Assembly: GCA_964646755.1 (NCBI GenBank)
Contig: CAZYIE010000025.1
Coordinates: 1 to 52,055, forward strand
Reading direction: 5' to 3'
Source of the DNA: MVRV01 sp964646755
GTDB lineage: Bacteria; Desulfobacterota; Syntrophia; Syntrophales; Smithellaceae
DNA: 52,055 bases
Shown here: positions 25,110 to 33,488 of the stretch, one piece after another
How positions within the stretch are numbered: the stretch's first letter is position 1
Layout of the letters: every line of letters begins with the position of its first letter
Position numbers and translations under genes: made by a program
The notes under the pieces: model-generated
Databases searched by the model: none
What the model was told of the DNA's origin: nothing
The model's input: only the letters and a program-made list of their open reading frames with translations

Positions 25110-25502
25110 TTAAACTCGACGACGCTTCGGTGGCCTGCATCCGTTGTGCGGTACCGGAGTTACGTCACGAATCATTGTTACTACAAGCCCGGCTAATTGC
25201 AACGAACGCAACGCTGACTCACGGCCTGCTCCGGGACCCTTTATAAATACTTGAACTCTGCGCATTCCTTGTTCTTTTGCTTTGCGCACGGCATCTTCCG
25301 CAGCCATTTGCGCAGCAAAGGGAGTGCTTTTGCGCGAACCCTTAAAACCCTGCAACCCGGCTGATGACCAGGAAATAACATTGCCGGCCAAATCAGTGAT
25401 AGTTACAATCGTATTATTAAAAGTGGATTGGATATGTGCAACCCCTTCGGTAATATTTTTCTTTTCTTTCTTCTTTCCCGTTTTTCTAACTGCTTTTACC
25501 AT
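25110..25502 (-). CDS. rpsK: 30S ribosomal protein S11
   Basis: Platform protein of the small subunit, near the E site. The 130 residues show GVAHIQSTFNNTIVTITD, GFKGSRKSTPFAAQ, and the C-terminal PVPHNGCRPPKRRRV typical of S11. A Lys-rich N-terminus (KAVRKTGKKKEKK) precedes the core. It sits between rpsM and rpsD in the alpha operon. Confidence 0.97.
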   Translation of the reverse strand: MVKAVRKTGKKKEKKNITEGVAHIQSTFNNTIVTITDLAGNVISWSSAGLQGFKGSRKSTPFAAQMAAEDAVRKAKEQGMRRVQVFIKGPGAGRESALRSLQLAGLVVTMIRDVTPVPHNGCRPPKRRRV

Positions 25503-25529
25503 TTCCCCTCCGGATCAGAGTAAATCAAA

Positions 25530-25898
25530 TTACTTTTTCTTGCCGGCGATAGCTCGCCTCGGCCCTTTTCTCGTCCTACCATTAGTATGCGTTCTCTGCC
25601 CTCTGACCGGCAAGCCCTTACGGTGCCGCAAGCCACGGTATGCACCGATATCCATTAATCTCTTAATCGACATGGATATATCGCGGCGCAGGTCACCCTC
25701 AACTCTATGATCTTTATCAAGGATGCTTCTAATTGCCGATATTTCCGAATCAGCTAATTGGTCCGTTTTTGTATCCGGGCTTACACCTGCGTTCTTCAGA
25801 ATCTCTTTTGCTTTAGTAGCCCCAATACCATAAATGTAAGTTAAAGCAACTTCCATTCTCTTGTTTTTCGGTAAATCAACACCTGCAAGTCGTGCCAC
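25530..25898 (-). CDS. rpsM: 30S ribosomal protein S13
   Basis: Head protein of the small subunit, forming the B1 bridge to the large subunit. The 122 residues begin MARLAGVDLPKNKRMEVALT and contain GIGATKAKEIL, the RNA-binding helix-two-turn-helix. Near the end is GLPVRGQRTHTNGRTRKG, the family signature. It follows rpmJ by 29 bases and starts the alpha operon proper. Confidence 0.97.
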   Translation of the reverse strand: MARLAGVDLPKNKRMEVALTYIYGIGATKAKEILKNAGVSPDTKTDQLADSEISAIRSILDKDHRVEGDLRRDISMSIKRLMDIGAYRGLRHRKGLPVRGQRTHTNGRTRKGPRRAIAGKKK

Positions 25899-25927
25899 CT
25901 TATATAACCTCCCGATCTTTTACAAAA

Positions 25928-26041
25928 CTATCCCTGACGTTGTTTATGTTTTGGGTTTTCGCAAATTACTCGCAGAACACCCTTCCGTTTAACAATCTTG
26001 CACTTCTCGCATATTTTTTTTACAGATGATCTAACTTTCAC
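25928..26041 (-). CDS. rpmJ: 50S ribosomal protein L36, zinc-binding form
   Basis: A 37-residue protein, MKVRSSVKKICEKCKIVKRK and onward, starting with GTG at 26041. Three Cys and one His in the order CxxC...C...H (CEKC, VICENPKH) form the zinc site. It ends KQRQG as in most bacterial L36 proteins. It lies between infA and rpsM, its standard location. L36 binds 23S rRNA near the sarcin-ricin region. Confidence 0.96.
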   Translation of the reverse strand: MKVRSSVKKICEKCKIVKRKGVLRVICENPKHKQRQG

Positions 26042-26073
26042 GCTCTTAACTCCTTATCCGCACTAAAAAATAT

Positions 26074-26292
26074 CTATTTTGTCCTATAAGTAATTCTGCC
26101 CCGTGTCAGATCATAAGGTGAAAGCTCTACAGTCACCTTATCTCCCGGCAGAATCTTAATAAAATGCATCCGCATTTTCCCGGAAATATGAGCCAACACT
26201 TTATGCCCGTTCTCCAACTCTACCCGGAACATGGCATTGGGTAAGGGCTCTATGACCCGACCTTCAACTTCTATTGCTTCTTCTTTGGCCAT
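26074..26292 (-). CDS. infA: Translation initiation factor IF-1
   Basis: A single OB-fold protein that occupies the A site during initiation. The 72 residues begin MAKEEAIEVEGRVIEPLPNA and include MFRVELENGHKVLAHISGKMR and GDKVTVELSPYDLTRGRITYR, the complete IF-1 pattern. It lies between map and rpmJ, a conserved arrangement, and is 51 bases from the map stop. Confidence 0.97.
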   Translation of the reverse strand: MAKEEAIEVEGRVIEPLPNAMFRVELENGHKVLAHISGKMRMHFIKILPGDKVTVELSPYDLTRGRITYRTK

Positions 26293-26343
26293 ACTTTTTT
26301 TCTCACCGTTTCTAAATTAAACCAGTTAGAATTAAGAAGCAAA

Positions 26344-27093
26344 TCAATTCAATTCACTTAAAATGTCTGGCCCGTTATCAGTAATTGCCACCGAATGCTC
26401 AAAATGAGCGGATAACATTCCGTCTTCCGTTACCACTGTCCAGCAATCCTGTAAAATTTTTACCTTGTAATCGCCCTGATTCACCATGGGTTCAATTGCG
26501 AAGATCATGCCGTTCTTCAATTCCAGTCCGCGGCCCCTCTTCCCGTAATTAGGAATTTGCGGCTCCTCATGGAGGTTTCTACCAATACCGTGGCCAACAA
26601 AATCCCGCACTACTGAAAAACCGGCTGCCTCTACTGTTTGCTGAACCGAGCCGGATATATCACCTAACCTGTTACCCGCTTTTACCTGCTCTATTCCGTC
26701 ATATAAGCTCTGCCGAGTTACCTCTATGAGCTTTAAAGCGCCAGGTGATATTTTACCTACCGGCAACGTTATGGCTGCATCGCCGAAAAACCCCTTATAA
26801 TAAACTCCGAAATCTAAACCAACGATGTCGCCTTCTTTTAAAACACGCACCGAAGGCATGCCATGTACCACTTCTTCATTGACTGATGTGCAAAGTGAAT
26901 AGGGATAACCTCGATAACCTTTAAATGCCGGTTTTGCACCCCTTTTTTCTGCCAGCAACTCGGCAAACTTGTTTAATTCACTGGTTGTCACACCGGGTTT
27001 TACTTTATCTCTGAGCTTACTTAATACCTCGGCAACAATTTGACTACTTGCCCTTGCTCTTTCAATTTCCTCCGGTAGTTTCAGAATTACCAT
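26344..27093 (-). CDS. map: Methionine aminopeptidase, type I
   Basis: Removes the initiator Met from nascent proteins. The ATG at 27093 (MVILKLPEEIERAR) has AAGGG upstream; a more distant in-frame start overlaps secY and would add 15 atypical residues. The 249 residues include the metal ligands: Asp in VGLDFGVYYKGFFGDAAIT (two), His in GHGIGRNLHEEP, Glu in IFAIEPM and Glu in HFEHSVAIT. It starts directly after secY with no adk between, unlike the common secY-adk-map order. Confidence 0.96.
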   Translation of the reverse strand: MVILKLPEEIERARASSQIVAEVLSKLRDKVKPGVTTSELNKFAELLAEKRGAKPAFKGYRGYPYSLCTSVNEEVVHGMPSVRVLKEGDIVGLDFGVYYKGFFGDAAITLPVGKISPGALKLIEVTRQSLYDGIEQVKAGNRLGDISGSVQQTVEAAGFSVVRDFVGHGIGRNLHEEPQIPNYGKRGRGLELKNGMIFAIEPMVNQGDYKVKILQDCWTVVTEDGMLSAHFEHSVAITDNGPDILSELN

Positions 27094-27121
27094 TCGGTCA
27101 ACCCTTGGAAAAAAGCTGCCG

Positions 27122-28429
27122 TCATCGCCGGCGGGCAATGTGACCTTTTTTCATAAACCCTTCGTATTGCCTTGTCAACAAATGCGACTCCACCTGACTG
27201 GCGGTATCCATAGCCACACCAACTATAATCAACAATGATGTGCCGCCAAAATAGAAAGGTATATTAAACTGAGTGATTAATATGCTGGGCAGTACGCAAA
27301 CCAGGGAAACATAAATAGCACCACTAAAAGTCAGCTTTTCTAAAATATTTTCAATATACTCAGCAGTTTTTTTACCAGGTCTTATTCCTGGAACATAACC
27401 GCCAAATTTTTTCATATTATCCGCAACATCATCGGGCTTAAAAGTAACAGCTGTATAAAAAAAACAAAAGAAGAAGATAAAAGCTACATATAGTAATTCA
27501 TAGCCCACCTTGCCCGGCATCAAATATCCGGCAATATCTTTCATCCAGCCATCCGGCGCAAAATTAGCAATTGTGGCCGGAAACATAATGATAGAAGAAG
27601 CAAAGATCGGTGGAATAACTCCCGCCGAATTTATTTTCAGTGGCAGGTGTGTTGTCTGGCCGCCATACATTTTCCGTCCGACAATTCTTTTAGCATATTG
27701 CACAGGAATACGCCGTTGCCCGGCTTCTACAAATACAATGGCGCCAATGACGGCAACCATCAGAATCAAAACAAATAAAACGACGAAAAAATTTAATTCA
27801 CCGGCGGTAAATAAACGCCACGTGCTGGCAATTCCAGCGGGAAATCGGCAAACAATGCCGGCAAATATTATTAATGAAATACCGTTACCAATTCCCTTTT
27901 CCGTAATCGTTTCACCCAGCCACATAATGAATGCAGTACCGGCAGTCAAAGTAATGACCGTCATAGATATGAACTGCCAACCTGGCTGTAAAACAATCGG
28001 AGCACCCGAGGGGCTGGACATCTGCTGCAAACCGTACGCTATGCCAAAGCCCTGAATTACACTTAGCAGAACCGTGCCATAGCGGGTGTACTGGGTAATT
28101 TTCCGCCGGCCTGTTTCGCCTTCTTTAGAAAGCCTCTCCAGATGAGGAACGGCTACAGTCAATAATTGCAGAATGATCGAAGAACTAATGTAGGGCATTA
28201 TGCCCAGAGCAAAGATAGAAAATGCGCTCAGAGCACCACCGGCAAACATATCCATTAATCCGAGCATTGAACCTCGTGCCTGATCGAAAAAAGCTAACAA
28301 GGCGGCATTATCGATTCCCGGGGTTGGAATAAATACGCCAATCCGGTAAACAGCCAAAAGAAGGAATGTGAACAAAATCCTTCTTTGCAATTCCGGAATT
28401 TTTGAAACGCTGCCCAGTCCTTCTAACAA
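27122..28429 (-). CDS. secY: Preprotein translocase channel subunit SecY
   Basis: Forms the protein-conducting channel in the inner membrane with SecE and SecG. The start is TTG at 28429 immediately after the rplO stop; the GAGG ribosome site lies within the rplO end, so translation is coupled. The 435 residues have ten predicted membrane helices. The segments IFALGIMPYISSSIILQLL and GETGRRKITQYTRYGT are conserved SecY regions. The basic C-terminus (GFMKKGHIARRR) contacts the ribosome and SecA. Confidence 0.97.
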   Translation of the reverse strand: MLEGLGSVSKIPELQRRILFTFLLLAVYRIGVFIPTPGIDNAALLAFFDQARGSMLGLMDMFAGGALSAFSIFALGIMPYISSSIILQLLTVAVPHLERLSKEGETGRRKITQYTRYGTVLLSVIQGFGIAYGLQQMSSPSGAPIVLQPGWQFISMTVITLTAGTAFIMWLGETITEKGIGNGISLIIFAGIVCRFPAGIASTWRLFTAGELNFFVVLFVLILMVAVIGAIVFVEAGQRRIPVQYAKRIVGRKMYGGQTTHLPLKINSAGVIPPIFASSIIMFPATIANFAPDGWMKDIAGYLMPGKVGYELLYVAFIFFFCFFYTAVTFKPDDVADNMKKFGGYVPGIRPGKKTAEYIENILEKLTFSGAIYVSLVCVLPSILITQFNIPFYFGGTSLLIIVGVAMDTASQVESHLLTRQYEGFMKKGHIARRR

Positions 28430-28430
28430 A

Positions 28431-28877
28431 TTACATTACCTCTTCTATAGAACCGCCAGCCGCGGTAATTTTTGTTTTTGCGGCTTGGCTTATTTTTGCT
28501 ATCTTGACTGTAATGGGAAAACTGATTTCACCTTTAGCCAATATTTTAATGCTCTCACTTTTTTTCTTCACCAAACCACTAGACAAAAGAGCTGCCTGAT
28601 CAATCACAGCGCCTGTACTGAACTTCCGGCATAAATCGGTCAAATTTACGGCAACAAATTTCTCGCGGAAAGGATTGCGGAAACCTCTCTTGGGAGTTCT
28701 GCGGGCAAGGGGCATTTGGCCTCCTTCGAAGCCAGCGCGCACTTTACCGCCAGACCGCGCTTTTTGTCCCTTATCACCTTTTCCGGCTGTTCCACCCTGC
28801 CCGGAAGCATCGCCCCGGCCTACGCGTTTTCTTTTTTTCGTTGCACCAACCGGAGCCTTTAATGATCCCAAATCCAT
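28431..28877 (-). CDS. rplO: 50S ribosomal protein L15
   Basis: A late-assembly large-subunit protein. The 148 residues begin MDLGSLKAPVGATKKRKRVG and have the Gly-rich, basic N-terminal extension (GRGDASGQGGTAGKGDKGQKA) that threads into 23S rRNA, with RTPKRGFRNPF following. The globular C-terminal half ends GGSIEEVM. It lies 3 bases after rpmD and 1 base before secY, and probably is translated together with both. Confidence 0.97.
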   Translation of the reverse strand: MDLGSLKAPVGATKKRKRVGRGDASGQGGTAGKGDKGQKARSGGKVRAGFEGGQMPLARRTPKRGFRNPFREKFVAVNLTDLCRKFSTGAVIDQAALLSSGLVKKKSESIKILAKGEISFPITVKIAKISQAAKTKITAAGGSIEEVM

Positions 28878-28880
28878 ATG

Positions 28881-29069
28881 CTACTCCTTTGACTCTTCCA
28901 CGGAAACTAAATGAACAACTTTATTTATCATACCGCGAATCTGCGGAGTATCAGATAAAGTCACCGTACTATTTAATTTGTTCAGGCCCATACCCCGCAA
29001 AATTTTTCTCTGCTTTTCCGGACGGCCAATTTCGCTTTTCACCATTTTAATTTTTAAAATATCGCCCAC
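28881..29069 (-). CDS. rpmD: 50S ribosomal protein L30
   Basis: A 62-residue protein whose core LKIKMVKSEIGRPEKQRKIL and GLNKLNSTVTLSDTPQIRGMI matches the L30 family from end to end. The start at 29069 (MGDILKIK) fits the usual N-terminus. An internal ATG 24 bases later would remove the first beta-strand. It follows rpsE by 31 bases and abuts rplO. Confidence 0.95.
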   Translation of the reverse strand: MGDILKIKMVKSEIGRPEKQRKILRGMGLNKLNSTVTLSDTPQIRGMINKVVHLVSVEESKE

Positions 29070-29100
29070 GTTGCGCTACCTCGCCCAATAATTTAGAAAT

Positions 29101-29598
29101 TTACTTTCCCCTGTTCGCGGCAATTTCCGCTGGATCTTTCAATTGGCAAAGACCCTGAAGAGTGGCCTTGACTAAATTGTGCGGATTATGAGAACCGAGA
29201 CATTTTGTTAAAATGTTGTGTACACCGGCAACTTCCAGAACCGCCCTTACTGCTCCACCGGCGATTAATCCTGTGCCTTCTGATGCCGGCTTTAACAAAA
29301 CTTTACCAGCACCATAGCTGCCAATGACTTCGTAAGGAATTGTTTTTCCAAGAACAGCAACTTTGACCATATTCTTCTTGGCCATTTCCATGCCCTTGCG
29401 GATAGCTTCCGGAACTTCATGGGCCTTTCCTAAGCCGGCTCCAATTTTGCCTTTGCCATCGCCGACAACAACTATTGCACTAAAGCGAAATCGCCTTCCT
29501 CCTTTGACAACTTTTGCCGTTCTGTTAATGGCAATAACTCTGTCTAGGAGCTCTGCATCTTTCATTTCTCTCTTATCAAACGTTTTTTCTCTTATCAT
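29101..29598 (-). CDS. rpsE: 30S ribosomal protein S5
   Basis: A small-subunit body protein important for decoding fidelity. ATG 29598 (MIREKTFDKREMKDAELLDR) is preferred; a TTG 15 bases upstream lacks a ribosome site. The 165 residues include VVKGGRRFRFSAIVVVGDGKGKIG-type core, GLGKAHEVPEAIRKG, and EGTGLIAGGAVRAVLEVAGV, the family signatures. No ram-type change is obvious. It lies between rplR and rpmD. Confidence 0.96.
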   Translation of the reverse strand: MIREKTFDKREMKDAELLDRVIAINRTAKVVKGGRRFRFSAIVVVGDGKGKIGAGLGKAHEVPEAIRKGMEMAKKNMVKVAVLGKTIPYEVIGSYGAGKVLLKPASEGTGLIAGGAVRAVLEVAGVHNILTKCLGSHNPHNLVKATLQGLCQLKDPAEIAANRGK

Positions 29599-29622
29599 GT
29601 GTATTGTATCCAAAAAATGAAT

Positions 29623-29988
29623 TTAAAATTTAAGACCATTTTCCCGTGCACCATCGGCTATTGCCTTCACGCGGCCATGATAGAGAAATCTACCTCTATC
29701 AAAAACAACTTTATCTACACCCAAAGTTTGTAAACGAGTGGCTATTAATTTGCCCACTTCTTTGGCTACTTCTACCTTTTTCTTGTCTTTGATTTTTTCA
29801 GCCAGATCTTTACACAAAGTAGAAGCTGTTGCCAGGGTAGTCCCCTCAGCATCGTTGATAGCTTGAGCATAGATGTGTCTGTCCGACCGAAATACGCAAA
29901 GTCGCGGCTTTACCTCGGTTCCGGAAATCTTGCCCCTTACTCTTTTTTCTCTTTTTTCTCTAATTTTAAGTGTCTTTTTGGAAGCCAA
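29623..29988 (-). CDS. rplR: 50S ribosomal protein L18
   Basis: 5S rRNA-binding protein of the central protuberance. The 121 residues contain RVRGKISGTEVKPRLCVFRS, HIYAQAINDAEGTTLATAST, the VDKVVFDRGRFLYHGRVKAIADGARENGL-type C-terminus and a basic N-terminal tail. Length and motifs are normal. It lies between rplF and rpsE in the spc operon. Confidence 0.97.
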   Translation of the reverse strand: MASKKTLKIREKREKRVRGKISGTEVKPRLCVFRSDRHIYAQAINDAEGTTLATASTLCKDLAEKIKDKKKVEVAKEVGKLIATRLQTLGVDKVVFDRGRFLYHGRVKAIADGARENGLKF

Positions 29989-30024
29989 TGTTCCACCTCT
30001 TTACGGCAACATTAATTTTTCTTT

Positions 30025-30564
30025 TTATTTGCTAGCTGATTTACCAGCTTTACGCCGAATATGTTCACCGGCATATTTGATGCCCTTACCCTTGTAAGGC
30101 TCCGGTTTTTTTAATGCCCGAATTTCCGCTGCAACCTTGCCAACCAGCTGCTTATCAATACCGGAAATCAGAATGATCGTCTGCTTGTCCACCTTAACAT
30201 CTATTCCTTTCGGAATAAGATATTGAACCGGGCTGGAGAAACCCAACGCCAATTTTAAATTACTACCGTCAATTTCAGCGCGATAGCCAACACCTGATAT
30301 TTCCAGATTCTTTGTGAAACCGGTGACCACACCTGTTACCATGTTTCCAATCAAAGTTCTGGCCAATCCATGATAAGAACGGGCAAGTCTTTCATCAGAT
30401 TTTCTCTCAATAACCAGATTGCCCTCGCTAAGTACCATGTTAATACCTTCCGGTAACTTGGTGGAAAGAGTCCCCTTGGGACCTTCTACTTTAACAATCC
30501 CGGCACTTTCGCTGATCTTCACACCTTGGGGAAATGTAACCGGTTTCTTACCTATTCTCGACAT
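30025..30564 (-). CDS. rplF: 50S ribosomal protein L6
   Basis: Large-subunit protein near the factor-binding site. ATG 30564 (MSRIGKKPVTFPQGV) has AGGAG at good spacing; an upstream in-frame start would overlap rpsH and lacks a family match. The 179 residues have the two related L6 folds and the C-terminal signature KKPEPYKGKGIKYAGE. It sits between rpsH and rplR. Confidence 0.97.
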   Translation of the reverse strand: MSRIGKKPVTFPQGVKISESAGIVKVEGPKGTLSTKLPEGINMVLSEGNLVIERKSDERLARSYHGLARTLIGNMVTGVVTGFTKNLEISGVGYRAEIDGSNLKLALGFSSPVQYLIPKGIDVKVDKQTIILISGIDKQLVGKVAAEIRALKKPEPYKGKGIKYAGEHIRRKAGKSASK

Positions 30565-30599
30565 GAGCAAGCACTCCTGCTTAATATCATTTATTTCAA

Positions 30600-31001
30600 T
30601 TACCAAACATTACAAATAATTTCGCCGCCAACGTTTAACTCGCGAGCTTCCGCATCAGTAATAACTCCGCTGGAAGTCGAAAGAACTGCAATTCCATAAC
30701 CATTTAATACCTTAGGAATGCTGTCGGCAGCTACATAAACACGCCGTCCCGGTTTACTAATTCTTTCAATACCCGTAATCACGGTACGTTTAGTATCCGG
30801 ATATTTAAGGACAATCTTCAACATCGAATATCCCTTTTCATCTTTCACATTTTCGTAACCACTGACATATCCTGCTTTTTTCAACACCTTGGCTATGTTC
30901 AGATTAGTCCGCGACATGTGAACGCTAACACTCTTGAAACGAGCCTTATTCGCATTCCTAATTCTAGTAAGCATATCGGCAATAGGATCAGTCATCCCCA
31001 T
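30600..31001 (-). CDS. rpsH: 30S ribosomal protein S8
   Basis: Primary binder of the 16S central domain and the usual translational repressor of the spc operon. The 133 residues begin MTDPIADMLTRIRNANKA after a short MG, and the C-terminal GIAVLSTSSGVITDAEAREL with a following GGEIICNVW matches S8 exactly. Spacing to rpsN is 25 bases. Confidence 0.97.
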   Translation of the reverse strand: MGMTDPIADMLTRIRNANKARFKSVSVHMSRTNLNIAKVLKKAGYVSGYENVKDEKGYSMLKIVLKYPDTKRTVITGIERISKPGRRVYVAADSIPKVLNGYGIAVLSTSSGVITDAEARELNVGGEIICNVW

Positions 31002-31026
31002 GCTTTTTCTCCTTAGACCAAAAAAT

Positions 31027-31212
31027 TTACCAACTTGATTTTATTACACCCGGCAGCTCTCCCTGCAGGGAAAGCTTTCGTAAACAAATTCGGCACATAT
31101 CAAATTTCCGATAATATGCCCGCGGTCTTCCGCAAATAGGACAGCGGTTATATTCTCGGACAGAAAACTTCTGTTTTCTTTTCGCTTTTGCAATTAATGA
31201 CTTCTTTGCCAC
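31027..31212 (-). CDS. rpsN: 30S ribosomal protein S14, short zinc-binding form
   Basis: The 61-residue type Z (zinc) version of S14, not the 101-residue zinc-free type of E. coli. Ligands are in NRCPICGRPRAY and MCRICLRKL. The protein ends GELPGVIKSSW, the standard C-terminus. It lies between rplE and rpsH. Together with C+ forms of S4, L33 and L36 it shows a consistently zinc-rich ribosome. Confidence 0.97.
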   Translation of the reverse strand: MAKKSLIAKAKRKQKFSVREYNRCPICGRPRAYYRKFDMCRICLRKLSLQGELPGVIKSSW

Positions 31213-31238
31213 ACCAAATTCCTCCGGACATTCCTCGA

Positions 31239-31784
31239 TTAATTCTTAAATGGTACACCCATCAGCCTTAGTAACAATCTAGCTTCGGCATCTGTTTTCG
31301 CTGTGGTTACGATGGTGATGTTCATACCCTTGACCTTCTCCACCTTGTCGTACTCAATTTCCGGGAAGATAATTTGCTCCTGTAAACCCATGGAGAAATT
31401 CCCTCGGCCATCAAATGAATTGGAGGATATGCCACGAAAATCTCTCACTTTAGGTAAGGCAATATTAACCAGGCGATCAAAGAATTCATACATCATTTCT
31501 TTTCGCAGGATCACCGAACAACCAATGGGCATTCCTTGTCTTAATTTAAACGTCGCGATAGATTTCTTGGCCTTAGTTATAACCGGCCTCTGACCGGTAA
31601 TCATTGCCAGCTCCTGTACGGCACCATCAATAATTTTTACGTTTTGAATGGCTTCACCTAAACCCATGTTGACAACAATCTTGTCTAGCTTAGGTACCTG
31701 CATTGGATTGCCGTATTGAAATTCTTTTGTCAGCGCAGGAACAACGTCTTTTATGTAAAATTCTTTTAATCTTGCCATTTTCAT
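31239..31784 (-). CDS. rplE: 50S ribosomal protein L5
   Basis: 5S rRNA-binding protein contacting the P-site tRNA elbow. The 181 residues have PALTKEFQYGNPMQVPKLDK, VVNMGLGEA, GQRPVITKAKKSIATFKLR and DRLVNIALPKVRDFRG, all conserved. The first ATG shares a base with the rplX stop (TAATG), so translation is coupled. A second ATG six bases later could also serve. Confidence 0.97.
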   Translation of the reverse strand: MKMARLKEFYIKDVVPALTKEFQYGNPMQVPKLDKIVVNMGLGEAIQNVKIIDGAVQELAMITGQRPVITKAKKSIATFKLRQGMPIGCSVILRKEMMYEFFDRLVNIALPKVRDFRGISSNSFDGRGNFSMGLQEQIIFPEIEYDKVEKVKGMNITIVTTAKTDAEARLLLRLMGVPFKN

Positions 31785-32107
31785 TAACCTACATTGATTA
31801 CTTCATTGCATTTACTGCAGATGCGTACTTTCTTACCATCTTCAAGGACCTTGTTTCTTACCCGTACGCCCGCGTTGCACTTATTGCAGAGCAATGCAAC
31901 TTTCGAAACATGCAGGGATCCCTCTTTCTCTACCACGCCGCCTCTTGATTTCTGATCCGGCTTCTTATGTCTCTTAATAATATTAATTTTTTCGACAACG
32001 ATCCGTGATTTTTCAGGAATAGTTTTCAGTATCTTACCTGTCTTGCCTTTATCTTTACCTGCAAGAACTTTAACCACATCCCCTTTTTTCAATCTGCTTA
32101 AGCTCAT
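31784..32107 (-). CDS. rplX: 50S ribosomal protein L24 with Cys-pair ribbon
   Basis: Assembly initiator of the large subunit. The 107 residues have the KOW motif LKKGDVVKVLAGKDKGKTGKI, then INIIKRHKKP. The C-terminal half carries two Cys pairs (LCNKCNAG and ICSKCNEV), which could hold a zinc ion, as in many bacterial L24 proteins other than E. coli's. It lies between rplN and rplE. Confidence 0.96.
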   Translation of the reverse strand: MSLSRLKKGDVVKVLAGKDKGKTGKILKTIPEKSRIVVEKINIIKRHKKPDQKSRGGVVEKEGSLHVSKVALLCNKCNAGVRVRNKVLEDGKKVRICSKCNEVINVG

Positions 32108-32129
32108 CTTCTTCCTCTTCGAAACAGGT

Positions 32130-32498
32130 TTATAAAACCTCTGGTGCCAGAGAGATAATCTTCATAAATTGTTTTGCTCTCAACTCGCGAGCAACTGGTC
32201 CAAAAATTCTTGTTCCAATGGGTTCCATCTGATTAGAAATCAAAACAGCCGAGTTGTCATCAAACTTCAGATAAGAGCCGTCCGGCCTTTTTACTTCTTT
32301 GACCGTGCGCACGATGACAGCCTTCATTACGTCACCTTTTTTAACTTTGGAATTGGGAATTGCTTCCTTTACTGCAACAACAATTACATCACCCAAACTT
32401 GCATACCGGCGCTTCGATCCACCAAGTACCTTAATACAAGCCACCTTTTTGGCGCCGGAATTATCCGCAACATTTAGTACGGTCTGCATCTGAATCAT
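32130..32498 (-). CDS. rplN: 50S ribosomal protein L14
   Basis: A highly conserved protein at the subunit interface. The 122 residues begin MIQMQTVLNVADNSGAKKVA and include KRPDGSYLKFDDNSAVLIS and GTRIFGPVARELR. No deviation from the family is seen. It lies between rpsQ and rplX. Confidence 0.98.
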   Translation of the reverse strand: MIQMQTVLNVADNSGAKKVACIKVLGGSKRRYASLGDVIVVAVKEAIPNSKVKKGDVMKAVIVRTVKEVKRPDGSYLKFDDNSAVLISNQMEPIGTRIFGPVARELRAKQFMKIISLAPEVL

Positions 32499-32542
32499 AA
32501 ATAAAACCCCATCAAAACAACTTTCTTTGCAAAATCAAGTTG

Positions 32543-32800
32543 TTATTTCGCCCTCTCCAGAATTTCGAGCATCCGCCAGCGTTTATCTTTACTCATCGGA
32601 CGCGCCTCAATAATCAGAACAGTGTCTCCCACTTTACACTGGTTTTGCTCGTCATGGGCCTTGTATTTTACATGTTTGCGCACATACTTATGAAAGATAG
32701 AATGCTTCACCAAACGCTCCGCTCTGATGACAATTGTCTTATCCATTTTATCACTAGTAACTACGCCCTTAATTGTGCGCTTATTCCCCTGCTCAGCCAT
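32543..32800 (-). CDS. rpsQ: 30S ribosomal protein S17
   Basis: Primary 16S rRNA binder with an OB fold. The 85 residues contain KRTIKGVVTSDKMDKTIVI, KYKAHDEQNQCKVGDTVLI and the end motif RPMSKDKRWRMLEILERA. It starts one base after the rpmC stop, indicating coupled translation. Confidence 0.97.
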   Translation of the reverse strand: MAEQGNKRTIKGVVTSDKMDKTIVIRAERLVKHSIFHKYVRKHVKYKAHDEQNQCKVGDTVLIIEARPMSKDKRWRMLEILERAK

Positions 32801-32801
32801 G

Positions 32802-32996
32802 TTAACCTGCAGCCTCCTTTTCCTTCAACACCGTATTAACGCGGGCGATGTCTTTCCTCAGACGACCCAGCATTGCCGTTGGCTCCAACTGGCCTGATGC
32901 ATGACGTATCCGCAACTTAAAAAGTTCTTCTACCAATTCACTATTTTTTTGTTTGAGCTCGTGAATACCAAGATCTCTGATTTCTTTAATTTTCAT
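32802..32996 (-). CDS. rpmC: 50S ribosomal protein L29
   Basis: A 64-residue, two-helix protein at the exit tunnel that helps bind SRP and trigger factor. It shows MKIKEIRDLGIHELKQKNSE, LFKLRIRHASGQLEP and RKDIARVNTVLKEKE, all typical. It overlaps the end of rplP by 11 bases, as commonly seen. Confidence 0.96.
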   Translation of the reverse strand: MKIKEIRDLGIHELKQKNSELVEELFKLRIRHASGQLEPTAMLGRLRKDIARVNTVLKEKEAAG

Positions 32997-33408
32997 CAGA
33001 TATCTCCCTTGCTAAAAATTTAGTGGCAATAGGCAACTTGTGCGCTGCCAGACGAAAGGCTTCTTTCGCCACTTCTTTGGTTACGCCTTCCATTTCATAA
33101 AGAACCGAACCTGGTTTAACTACTGCGACCCATCCTTCCGGCGCTCCCTTACCTTTACCCATGCGTGTTTCAGCTGGTTTTCGAGTATACGATTTATGAG
33201 GAAAAACCCTGATCCATATTTTACCTCCACGTTTGACATGACGAGTCATGGCTATACGGGCTGCCTCAATCTGCCTCGCTGTAATCCAGCCACATTCTGC
33301 CGCTTGCAATCCAAATTCACCAAAAGATATCGAGCCTCCACGAGTAGCCTTGCCCCCCATGCGACCTTTATGCAGCTTCCTGTATTTCACCCTTTTAGGC
33401 ATTAACAT
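32986..33408 (-). CDS. rplP: 50S ribosomal protein L16
   Basis: Central-protuberance protein near the A site. The 140 residues begin MLMPKRVKYRKLHKGRMGGK and include ITARQIEAARIAMTRHVKRG, KIWIRVFPHKSYTRKP and RMGKGKGAPEGWVAVVKPG, all family hallmarks. The Arg in the GKGAP-region loop targeted by YcfD-type hydroxylation (PAETRMGKGKG context) is present. The gene lies 80 bases after rpsC, a slightly longer gap than its neighbours have. Confidence 0.97.
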   Translation of the reverse strand: MLMPKRVKYRKLHKGRMGGKATRGGSISFGEFGLQAAECGWITARQIEAARIAMTRHVKRGGKIWIRVFPHKSYTRKPAETRMGKGKGAPEGWVAVVKPGSVLYEMEGVTKEVAKEAFRLAAHKLPIATKFLAREISDEN

Positions 33409-33488
33409 AATCTAAAACTCCTGTTGCTCTTTAACAACGAAATTCCTTGCTCAAATACCAGCCCAAGGGAAACCGGCCGGCGCATTAA

